From assembly GCA_017610265.1 (NCBI GenBank), contig JAFCCH010000001.1, forward strand, positions 1 to 40,820: 40,820 nucleotides of DNA. The letters run 5' to 3'. This document shows, piece by piece, positions 7,973 to 14,974 of this stretch. Origin of the DNA: Nitrososphaerota archaeon (GTDB lineage: Archaea > Iainarchaeota > Iainarchaeia > Iainarchaeales > GCA-2688035). The notes beneath the pieces are model-generated. The model was not told the origin of the DNA and did not search any database. It saw only the letters and a program-made list of their open reading frames with translations. Each line of letters starts with the position of its first letter. Within the stretch, counting starts at the first letter, position 1. Made by a program: the position numbers and the translations under genes.

Positions 7973-8478
7973 TCAAACACCCTCAGTCTTACAACAACAT
8001 TGTTGCTGTCGTAGATTGCAATTCTGTTAATGCTTACAACTCTGCTTTCAAGCCCTGGTTCTTGGCCAAAACTTTCTACAATCAAATTGTTTTGTAGGCT
8101 TTTCACTTCCAGCTTGAAATCGAATTTTGATAATCCGAGTACTTCCTTTAAATCCTCATAATTGCTTGATGTAAGTGTTTTCATCTGAGTCATTTTTTCA
8201 ATGCTGAGAAAATTTTGATGCTCTGCAAGCCCAATAACATTTACCTCCTCAAGGCTTGAAAGTTGTTGCCAGTTTGCCGGGCTTCCTGTGGTAAGCAAAA
8301 GGATATTGGCAGCCTGTTGTCCAATTTGCCTCATCTCGGAATCTTGTTCTATGAAGTAAAGCCTGTTTGCGAGCTGGTTTCCGTAAACTGCGGCAGTTGT
8401 CAGAATAAACAGAAAGACTATTGAGGCAATCATTAGGTCTGTTGAAAAAATTTGGCCTTTTCTATTAAGCAAAGTCAA
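7969..8478 (-). CDS. minor pilin-like protein
   Basis: This 169-residue protein starts NRKG then QIFSTDLMIASIVFLFIL, a prepilin-like N-terminus with Asp at about +6, followed by a head domain rich in Gln, Asn and Leu and lacking cysteines. The start is uncertain. A TTG at 8478 overlaps the preceding gene by 14 bases, and another TTG at 8472 by 8 bases; no ATG lies before the signal sequence. The stop overlaps the next start by ATGA. It belongs to the coupled pilin string and is probably a minor subunit. Confidence 0.72.
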   Translation of the reverse strand: MTLLNRKGQIFSTDLMIASIVFLFILTTAAVYGNQLANRLYFIEQDSEMRQIGQQAANILLLTTGSPANWQQLSSLEEVNVIGLAEHQNFLSIEKMTQMKTLTSSNYEDLKEVLGLSKFDFKLEVKSLQNNLIVESFGQEPGLESRVVSINRIAIYDSNNVVVRLRVFE

Positions 8479-8857
8479 TTACAATCTCCCCGTTTATGTT
8501 TTCAATTTTCAATTCTTTTCCTAATGCAAGATTGTTTACAGTAACATTGTTTGTGAGCAATGCAGAATCTACAAAATTGTTCCGCCATGAAACTCTGGCG
8601 GCATTTCCTGCAATGCTTGGTGCAAATCCCTCAATTTGCTTTAACCTTATTGTTGTCTCTGCTCCGTTGCCTACAACAACTATTCCATTTATGTTTTCTG
8701 CAAGCTTGTCTGCAATTGTTTTGGCCTCGTGGTTTTCCTGGCTCAACGTTAAACCTTGTCTTTTTTCCCCGTAAATGCTTAATGAAAACAGAAGCAGGCT
8801 TACAAGCAGGACTACAACAATTAGGAACTCTATTGAAACTTGTGCTTTGCCATTCAT
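8465..8857 (-). CDS. pilin-like protein (class III signal peptide)
   Basis: This 130-residue protein has a clear class III signal: MNGKA then QVSIEFLIVVVLLVSLLLFSL, with the cut after Ala5 and Glu at +5 as in the major pilin. The head domain is about 95 residues of alternating hydrophobic and polar residues, probably a single beta-rich fold, without cysteines. The gene lies 9 bases after the large pilin gene and overlaps the next one. It may be a second structural pilin or a minor pilin. Confidence 0.8.
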   Translation of the reverse strand: MNGKAQVSIEFLIVVVLLVSLLLFSLSIYGEKRQGLTLSQENHEAKTIADKLAENINGIVVVGNGAETTIRLKQIEGFAPSIAGNAARVSWRNNFVDSALLTNNVTVNNLALGKELKIENINGEIVIDFA

Positions 8858-8866
8858 TCATTCACC

Positions 8867-10999
8867 CTAAGGATCATATGTTGAGGTAGTATAAGTGCTG
8901 CCGTCGCTGAATTCGAACACAAGGTAAAAGTCTTCGCCGTCGTCGTTTACTTTTTTTGTGAATTCCAATTTGTTGTTGTTTGAGTAGGCTGTGGCTGCTG
9001 CTATTGTGAAGTCTGCGTCAATATCTCTCCAGATATCGGCATCTGTAACTCCGCCTCCTCCGTCCCATCTTGTGTTATTGTTTAGCTTAATTTTTTTAAG
9101 TTTTGCATTGTCATTGTCGTTAACTGACCATTCCCTTACTTTCATTCTAGTTATTGTAATTGTTGAACTGCCAAGATTTTCTATTGTCCAGTCGTCCAAA
9201 TGTTTTCCTGGTCCATCAAAACTTGCTGTGCTCCAGCTGAAGTTAAAATTGGTTGATTGTAATGGCACATTAATTGTTATTTGTCTGTTTAGGTCGCTTC
9301 CGCTTTCGTTTGAGTTTGTTGAATCGTCTGTGCAGTTTACATCCCATCCATAGGTTGCGTTTGAAGTAAATGTTTTTGTGAATGATTGTGTTATTCCCTC
9401 AGTAATTGAGTTATCTGTCTGGTCTGATGCTCCGTTAATCAGGAGTTCGCATGAGGCAATGCCTGAATTTCCGTCAGTAACATTGTATGAAAATAATGTG
9501 TTGTAACTGTCATATGTGTTTGCATCGGCCGGAGCTTCCAGTGTCACTATTGGAAGGTCAAGATCATTCACTGGGTATACAGGAGTAGTGTAACTACTTC
9601 CGTCGCTGAAGCCGAATACTATGTAGAATTCTTCATAGTCGTCGTTTATATTGTCGTTAAACTCTAACTTGTTGTTGTTTGAGTAGGATGTGGCTGCTGC
9701 TATTGTGAAGTCTGCGTCAATATCTCTCCAGATATCGGCATCAGTAACCCCTGCTCCATCCTGCCATCTTGTGTTATTATTTAATTTTATTTTGTCAAGT
9801 AATGCATTATCAAGATCATTTTCACTCCATTTTCTTACTTTCATCTGGCTTATGCTTATTGTTGAATCGCATGTGTTTTCAATTGTCCAGTTGTCTAAAT
9901 GTTTTCCTGGTCCATCAAAACTTGCTGTGCTCCAGTCAAAGTTAAAACAGTCTTTCATTTCTATAACAATTACTGTTATTTCAATTTCGTCACTGTTTGT
10001 ACCGTCTGTTGCTGTAATAATGCCTGTATATGAGCCAGCACTTGTTGCACCAGGAACTGTCAGAGTATAATTTGTTGTTTTACACATTCCTGCTCCCAGA
10101 GAAGTAATTGTTGAAATTGGGTCAATCCAGTTTGCAATTGTTCCGCTGTCTGAAAAGGAAATATTCATTAGGGTATTGTTGCTGTTGTTGCATGTTTCAA
10201 AGCTGTTGTTGTCAATATTATTTGACATAAGGTTGCTGGTTCTTGTTGCCGGAAAAATTGCCAGAACTCCTCCGCCTGACACAAGCACTTCTGCCGTTAC
10301 TGGCAATGAATTGTTTTCGTCGCCTGATGCAAATGCTGCGTCAACTGAAATATTTCCTGCGTAGGTTCCTGAAGCCGTTGGGCCTGAAGTGTAAGTTAGT
10401 GTAACAAGCTGTGACTGGCTTGGGTTTAGTGTAAAGGAGTAGGTATCAAGACTTAGGTTAACATCTCCTTCTGTCCAGTTCCTGGTTAAAAAGATGTCCG
10501 CGGCCTCTGTTCCATTGTTGGTTAGGGTAACAGTGTCTTCTTCTGAATCATTTTGGTTTAGGGTAACGTAACTGCTTGTTTTGTTTAACGAGATGTTTTC
10601 AATGCCTACAAAAACACATTGCTCTTGGGCTGTTAGCCAGATAAAGTGGCCTCCTTGGTCAACAGGAAGGCTTCCTAGAAGGCAGGTGTTTACTCCTGCG
10701 TAAACATCTGATTCAAGCACATTTATTACAAATGCGTTTTGTTCAATGCCGCTTTTGCTTTGGTCAACATTGGTTGGCACTGTGTAGAAAACCCTTTTTT
10801 TGGCGCCGACTCCTTGGGCGTAAACGTCGTTGGCGGCGTTTGCTAAATCTTGTACGCTTATTTGGGCTGTTTCAACTATTTGCTGCTTTTGAAGGCCGGC
10901 TATTGAGGTAGCGCTATAGCTGTAGATTGCTATTAGAACCACTATTGAAACAGCCAGAATTATTAGCAGCTCTGTTGCCGCCTGCCCTTTTTTGTGCAT
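8867..10999 (-). CDS. large pilin-adhesin with duplicated domain
   Basis: This 710-residue protein begins with a class III pilin signal (MHKKG then QAATELLIILAV, Glu at +5) but is four to five times longer than a normal pilin. After the pilin helix and a variable domain come Ig/NEW3-like segments (about 135-240 and 245-348), then two copies of a domain of about 125 residues (352-476 and 585-710) separated by another beta domain with Cys pairs (about 482-578). The repeats share SWSTASFDGPGKHLD-type and DADIWRDIDADFTIAAAT-type blocks almost exactly. N-glycosylation sequons (NXS/T) are abundant. It is the first gene of the pilus cluster and probably forms the filament tip or an adhesin. Ligand unknown. 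Confidence 0.82.
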   Translation of the reverse strand: MHKKGQAATELLIILAVSIVVLIAIYSYSATSIAGLQKQQIVETAQISVQDLANAANDVYAQGVGAKKRVFYTVPTNVDQSKSGIEQNAFVINVLESDVYAGVNTCLLGSLPVDQGGHFIWLTAQEQCVFVGIENISLNKTSSYVTLNQNDSEEDTVTLTNNGTEAADIFLTRNWTEGDVNLSLDTYSFTLNPSQSQLVTLTYTSGPTASGTYAGNISVDAAFASGDENNSLPVTAEVLVSGGGVLAIFPATRTSNLMSNNIDNNSFETCNNSNNTLMNISFSDSGTIANWIDPISTITSLGAGMCKTTNYTLTVPGATSAGSYTGIITATDGTNSDEIEITVIVIEMKDCFNFDWSTASFDGPGKHLDNWTIENTCDSTISISQMKVRKWSENDLDNALLDKIKLNNNTRWQDGAGVTDADIWRDIDADFTIAAATSYSNNNKLEFNDNINDDYEEFYIVFGFSDGSSYTTPVYPVNDLDLPIVTLEAPADANTYDSYNTLFSYNVTDGNSGIASCELLINGASDQTDNSITEGITQSFTKTFTSNATYGWDVNCTDDSTNSNESGSDLNRQITINVPLQSTNFNFSWSTASFDGPGKHLDDWTIENLGSSTITITRMKVREWSVNDNDNAKLKKIKLNNNTRWDGGGGVTDADIWRDIDADFTIAAATAYSNNNKLEFTKKVNDDGEDFYLVFEFSDGSTYTTSTYDP
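8870..9247 (-). repeat. duplicated domain, C-terminal copy
   Basis: This encodes residues 585-710 of the large pilin. It matches 9572-9946 at an offset of 699 bases (233 codons). The DNA is nearly identical in two blocks, around 8970-9050 and 9198-9240, and more diverged between them, which points to a fairly recent in-frame duplication or ongoing gene conversion. Confidence 0.85.
9572..9946 (-). repeat. duplicated domain, N-terminal copy
   Basis: This encodes residues 352-476 of the large pilin and is the partner of the copy at 8870-9247. Unlike the C-terminal copy it carries a Cys at its start (DCFNF) and a second Cys (ENTCDST), so it may be disulfide-stabilised. Confidence 0.85.
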
Positions 11000-11003
11000 A
11001 GCC

Positions 11004-11042
11004 TTAAACCGGTTTAAATAAGGGTTTAGTGCTTTATATGGT
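11004..11042 (-). promoter_or_regulatory. promoter and palindromic operator of the pilus cluster
   Basis: On the minus strand a TATA-like CCATATAAAG (11033-11042) lies about 35 nt before the large pilin ATG. Between the two is a perfect 14-bp palindrome TTAAACCGGTTTAA (11004-11017), which would cover the transcription start. This is where an archaeal repressor would block initiation. No regulator can be assigned from sequence. Confidence 0.5.
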
Positions 11043-11047
11043 TTTTG

Positions 11048-11278
11048 TCATTCTGTGTAGCCGCTTGCCCTAAGCCTTTTTTTGCCTCTGGTAAACATCC
11101 AGAATGCGCCGTAAAATGAGATTGCTGCAAGCAGGTAGAAGGGCACTGCATCAATGCTTACTCCTGACATTTGCTTTAGAATTCCTGCGACAATGGTTGT
11201 CAAAAAGATTGTTGTAAATACTACTGCTGCGCCAAAAAAGAAAATGGCTCTCAGAATCATTTTTTGCTTGTCATCCAT
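11048..11278 (-). CDS. small two-helix membrane protein, unknown
   Basis: This 76-residue protein has two hydrophobic helices (about 10-35 and 44-62) joined by a short loop (QMSGVSIDA) and ends in a basic tail (RGKKRLRASG). No family is recognised. It lies between the signalling genes and the large pilin gene, on the same strand, and only 48 bases before the pilin start. It could be a membrane partner of either group. The codon pattern and clean length make it a credible gene. Confidence 0.6.
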   Translation of the reverse strand: MDDKQKMILRAIFFFGAAVVFTTIFLTTIVAGILKQMSGVSIDAVPFYLLAAISFYGAFWMFTRGKKRLRASGYTE

Positions 11279-11320
11279 TTCAAATCAGTTTAATTAAAGC
11301 TTTCTTCTATTTAATCCTTT

Positions 11321-11371
11321 TTATTAGAGGAAAATTGTTTTGTTATAATTCTTATTAGAGGAAAATAGTTT
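11321..11371. repeat. direct repeat, about 20 bp, at the end of the 11355 gene
   Basis: TTATTAGAGGAAAAT[T]GTTT (11321-11340) recurs as TTATTAGAGGAAAAT[A]GTTT (11352-11371), 19 of 20 bases identical with a 31-base period. The second copy encodes the last codons and stop of the P-loop-less RecA-like gene; the first lies just after it. Confidence 0.7.
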
Positions 11372-11963
11372 CGTCGCAGTACTGGCTTATTCTTGTTAAA
11401 ACCTCTTTTTCTGCTTGGTCGTCCATTGAAATAAACACTGCGTTAATGCCTGGTTTTTTCCTTAGCTCTGTTGTAATTGCGTGGAAGAACTTTTCAACAA
11501 GCTGCTTGCCATGGTATGCTAATAATATTGAAATTGAGTCAAATACAAAGAACGAATTTTCGTTGTCTGGAGTGTTTTCAATTGCTTTGTAGATTGCAAT
11601 CTCCAAAGCCATTATTTCCTGCGGCCCTCCTACATAAACTAGGTTGTCATTTTCTTCTTCGTCATCTTTTCTTGTTGCAAAGTCTACAAAGGTAATTCCT
11701 TCTGTTGCAATTCCTTCTTGTTCAAACTTTGCTGCAAGGTTTTCAACAGGGCTTGTCCCGCTTGCGTAAATGCCTGTATTTCTTCCCTTGCTTAAAAGCT
11801 TTATAAGTTCAATTATTCCGTATTGGGCATTTTCTGCTTTCAATCCAAGAAGTGTAATTCCCTGTGCCCTTTCCAGGTCAAGCTTTTCTTCAAGCTCTCT
11901 GTTGAAGCAGCTTGCAACCGACAAAAGGTCTTGCAGTTCGTCGAATTTATCTTTTTCTTCCAT
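11355..11963 (-). CDS. P-loop-less KaiC/RecA-like protein (paralogue A)
   Basis: This 202-residue protein resembles the core of KaiC/RAD55-type RecA ATPases but has no Walker A. The first strand reads GITLLGLKAENAQYG where GxxxxGKT would be expected. A Walker B-like strand is kept (SFFVFDSISILLAY). The segment AAKFEQEGI..GITFVDF, then YVGGPQEIMALEIAIYKAI, aligns by eye with the products at 16861-17400 and 23276-23809. It differs from them by an N-terminal coiled extension of about 35 acidic/charged residues. It follows the intact KaiC-like gene on the same strand. It is probably a non-catalytic scaffold or a receiver partner; this is inference. Fold call is moderate. Confidence 0.65.
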   Translation of the reverse strand: MEEKDKFDELQDLLSVASCFNRELEEKLDLERAQGITLLGLKAENAQYGIIELIKLLSKGRNTGIYASGTSPVENLAAKFEQEGIATEGITFVDFATRKDDEEENDNLVYVGGPQEIMALEIAIYKAIENTPDNENSFFVFDSISILLAYHGKQLVEKFFHAITTELRKKPGINAVFISMDDQAEKEVLTRISQYCDETIFL

Positions 11964-11987
11964 GTTAAAATAGAATTACTTAATTGT

Positions 11988-13031
11988 TTAAAATACTTCT
12001 ACTTCTGGGTAAATTGTCAATCCGTCTTTTTCAAAGCCTATTGCAAGCAGTTTGTTTGTGTGCTTTGTGCCCCGCATCTTGAGAATTTCACAGCTGTGCA
12101 CCCTTACTCCTTTGTCTTCTTCTTTGCTGTAATAAAGGGAGATAATTGCGTCTGTCAAAAAGCCAACACTTCCCTCTTTTACTTCTGCTACCTTTGGCGG
12201 CAGTTCTGAAATGATTATTGAGGTGCAGCCCCATTTTTTTAGCAAGTCAAAAAAATCAAGGATGTTTTCCCTTCTTTGGTATTCGTCTTTGAAAAGCAGG
12301 CCATAGGATGTGATGGAATCAATTACAAGCCTTTTGGCGCCCATTGCCCTTATCTGGTCTCTTATTGGGCCGCCTCCTTCGCGCATTAGTTTTTCAACCT
12401 GGTGGGGTTTGTATTGCAGTACCTTGAACAAATTTTCTTTCTCTAATGCTTCAAAGTCAAAGCCAAATGCTGCACTATGCCTGTATAATGATTTTCTTTC
12501 TTCTTCAAATGAAATAAATATGCCTGGTTCCTTGTAGTCTATTGCGCCTCTGTACAGGAACTGTAATCCAAAAAGTGTTTTTCCTGTTCCTGCAGAGCCA
12601 ACGATTAAGACACTTGAGCCTTTTTCAAAGCCTCCTTCAACCAATGGGTTAAGTCCTGTAATGCCTGTGGGGACTCTTTCAACTCCTGCAAGTTTTCTTG
12701 CAACCTTTTCTACAACTGCTTTTGCCTTTGAAACAACCTTTTGCGGCATTGGCCTTGCAGGTTCTGTTTGTGCCTTTTCCTTTATTTGGGTTGTAACCTG
12801 CCTGAAGTCAAATCCCTCTGAGGCTTTTTCTCTTTGTTTTTTTGGCTTTGCCTGGAATGCGTTCATTTCCTTTTCAAGCTTTTTTTCTAAAGCAGGTTGC
12901 TGTTCTTTAGCCTGTTCGTCTTCTTTTTCAATTTCGTCTTCCCAGTCCTTTATCTCTGGTGCTTCTGGTTCAGCCTTTTTTTTCTTGGCTTTTCCGCCTA
13001 CTAATTTGCTAAAATTGGCTTTTTTCGGCAT
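11988..13031 (-). CDS. KaiC-like (RAD55-type) RecA-fold ATPase
   Basis: This 347-residue cytoplasmic protein has a highly charged, probably disordered N-terminus (1-110, Lys/Glu/Pro-rich) and then one KaiC domain. Motifs are PTGITGLNPLVEGGF (substrate-entry signature), Walker A GSAGTGKT at 145-152, FEEE at 175-178 (position of the catalytic Glu pair) and Walker B RLVIDSIT at 234-241. All ATP-binding residues are present, unlike in the three degenerate relatives nearby. In archaella the KaiC-like ArlH binds the ArlI/ArlJ motor. Here a KaiC-like gene lies in the signalling block just upstream of a pilus ATPase/platform set, so a similar regulatory contact is possible but unproven. Confidence 0.85.
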   Translation of the reverse strand: MPKKANFSKLVGGKAKKKKAEPEAPEIKDWEDEIEKEDEQAKEQQPALEKKLEKEMNAFQAKPKKQREKASEGFDFRQVTTQIKEKAQTEPARPMPQKVVSKAKAVVEKVARKLAGVERVPTGITGLNPLVEGGFEKGSSVLIVGSAGTGKTLFGLQFLYRGAIDYKEPGIFISFEEERKSLYRHSAAFGFDFEALEKENLFKVLQYKPHQVEKLMREGGGPIRDQIRAMGAKRLVIDSITSYGLLFKDEYQRRENILDFFDLLKKWGCTSIIISELPPKVAEVKEGSVGFLTDAIISLYYSKEEDKGVRVHSCEILKMRGTKHTNKLLAIGFEKDGLTIYPEVEVF

Positions 13032-13084
13032 TGTAATCGCTAAATAGTATGGTTTAATTCTTTAAAAAACTGCCTTTCCTTCTT

Positions 13085-14974
13085 TTATCTGTCGTTTTTC
13101 TTTTTGACACTTAGGTCTCGGCAAACAGCAACTCTTACAATTTTGCCTTCAATTTTGGTTTTCTTTGCGTTGATTTCTATTTTAAATTTTGAACCGTCTT
13201 TTCGCAAGCCAATGGTTTTGTATGCTTTTTCATATTGTGAACTAATTTTTTCTCTAACATTGCCTTTTTGTTCTGGCGCAATTAGGTTAATGGCGTTTGT
13301 TCCAATAAGTTCTTTTGAGGAATAACCAAAAATTTTGGCAAACTGGTTGTTGACGTCAATTATTTTGCCTTTGTCATGAATTAAAATTCCTTCAAAAACA
13401 ACTTCAGATAGCAACTTGAATCTTTTTCTGCTTGCTTCTAGTTTTTCTGTCGCATCTTTTTCTTCAGTAATATTTCTAACAGTTGCCTGCAAAAAATCCT
13501 TGCCTCTAATTTTCATCTTTGTCAAAAGAACTGTTGCCTTAAAGTCTGTTCCGTCAATTTTCCTGTGAGTCCATTCAAAGAAGTTTGAGCCCTTTTCAAT
13601 AGCAATTCCAATTTCCTTTTTTGCTCCTTCGGCGGAGGGCTTTCCGTTTGGCTGTGTTGGTGGTGAGAGTTCGCTAGGGTTTTTTGATATAAATTCTTTT
13701 TCTGTTTTTGCCCCGAACATTTTTAGGGTTGCCGGATTGCCTGCTGTAAAATTCCATGTTGGCGGTTCCAAAATCATTATTGCATCCCTTGAACTTTCGT
13801 ACAAGGTTTGGAATTTATTTTCTGCCTCTTCCTTTGCGGTAATTACTTTTCCCAGGCCAACTTCTCCCTTTGAAAGTCCTGTTCTGAGAATGGCTAGCTT
13901 TAGGCTTGCAAGAATTCTGTCTAGGGAATCTGTCAAGGATTGGATTTCGTCTATTCTGCTTTTCTTCAATTGCACGTCAAGCTTTCCTTTTGTTATAAGG
14001 TCAACGGTTTTGGTTAGTTTTTTTATCGGCTTTGAAATGAATTTTGCCACAAAAAATCCAATCAGGCTCATAATGGCGGTTATAACGATTATTATGCCCA
14101 AAGAGGTTCTGATTAATTCTTCTCTTGCATCGCCAAATGCTTCTGTTTCATTTATCTCTGCTAATAAGCACCAATCCATTTTAGGGATGTAAATATGGGT
14201 TCCTAAAACAGAAATGCCCTTATAATTATTAAATAAGTGAGTATCTTCTTCTGCCTCCGTGCCGCTATATTGAAAACAATGCTTTGTATTTTCCGTATCG
14301 ATTTTTTGCTTTAAGAAAGTGTCTTCTTCAAATCTTGAAGGGGTAACCATATACCCATCTTTGTTAATTAAATATATTTCACCGGTTTCCCCCAAACCTC
14401 CATAACTAGTCATTATCTTTTCCACTGTTTTTCCATCAGAACCAACAGCCACAACCCCTAGAAATTCCCCGTCTTGAATTAAAGGCCCTGATATGACTAT
14501 TCGAACACCGAAAACATCCTCCTCAAAGAAATCCGAAACAAAATAATTTTCTTTGCCGTTTATAAAAATATCTTTTCCGGAAATATCTCTGTCCACCAAG
14601 CTTTCTTCGGTGGAAATAATGATTTTGCCTTCGGGATTTGTAATTGAAATATGCAAAAAATTAGAGTTTTCCTTTTGTGTATCTGTAAGAATCTGTTCCA
14701 CGTTTATTTTATATTCTTCATCGCTGGTTTCCAAATAACTCTTCAAATGTTTCCGCATCCAGGTTTTGCTTGTAACCAATCTTGCCCTTTGCTCATACAT
14801 TTTTAAAGCTGTTTCAATATTATGCGCTTTTGAATTGGCAGTTGTTTCCAAATGGGAGATAACTGCGTTTTCCAATATCTCGGTTGATTGTAGGTAAAAA
14901 TAGTAGGTTCCACCAACGCTTCCAAACACGGTTGCAAAAACAAATACTAGGATAATCATTGTACTAAGTCTCAT
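13085..14974 (-). CDS. Cache-HAMP-PAS-PAS receptor without a kinase domain
   Basis: This 629-residue membrane receptor has a first TM helix (5-27), a large extracellular region (about 30-285) with double-Cache features such as NPEGKIIISTE and INKDGYMVTP, a second TM helix (289-312), HAMP (311-362), and two PAS domains (about 388-506 and 516-625). It ends right after the second PAS: there is no HisKA, HATPase, GGDEF or MCP output. Its start overlaps the stop of the histidine kinase gene by ATGA, behind an AGAGG ribosome site, so both are made together. It may be a sensory partner of that kinase. Both PAS domains closely resemble PAS6 and PAS2 of the eight-PAS kinase in this cluster. Confidence 0.85.
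   Translation of the reverse strand: MRLSTMIILVFVFATVFGSVGGTYYFYLQSTEILENAVISHLETTANSKAHNIETALKMYEQRARLVTSKTWMRKHLKSYLETSDEEYKINVEQILTDTQKENSNFLHISITNPEGKIIISTEESLVDRDISGKDIFINGKENYFVSDFFEEDVFGVRIVISGPLIQDGEFLGVVAVGSDGKTVEKIMTSYGGLGETGEIYLINKDGYMVTPSRFEEDTFLKQKIDTENTKHCFQYSGTEAEEDTHLFNNYKGISVLGTHIYIPKMDWCLLAEINETEAFGDAREELIRTSLGIIIVITAIMSLIGFFVAKFISKPIKKLTKTVDLITKGKLDVQLKKSRIDEIQSLTDSLDRILASLKLAILRTGLSKGEVGLGKVITAKEEAENKFQTLYESSRDAIMILEPPTWNFTAGNPATLKMFGAKTEKEFISKNPSELSPPTQPNGKPSAEGAKKEIGIAIEKGSNFFEWTHRKIDGTDFKATVLLTKMKIRGKDFLQATVRNITEEKDATEKLEASRKRFKLLSEVVFEGILIHDKGKIIDVNNQFAKIFGYSSKELIGTNAINLIAPEQKGNVREKISSQYEKAYKTIGLRKDGSKFKIEINAKKTKIEGKIVRVAVCRDLSVKKKNDR

Noticed and set aside
8496-8889. 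Overlapping plus-strand frames opposite the pilin genes
   Set aside because: They are shadows of the minus-strand genes, which have clear signal peptides and coupled starts.
2192-10999. Archaellum (motility) operon
   Set aside because: No ArlF/ArlG-type stator genes and no archaellin set are seen, and there are two platform genes and several minor pilins; an adhesive type IV pilus fits better.
12840-13000. Coiled-coil or repeat element in the KaiC-like N-terminus
   Set aside because: The region is only Lys/Glu-rich low complexity without a regular period.
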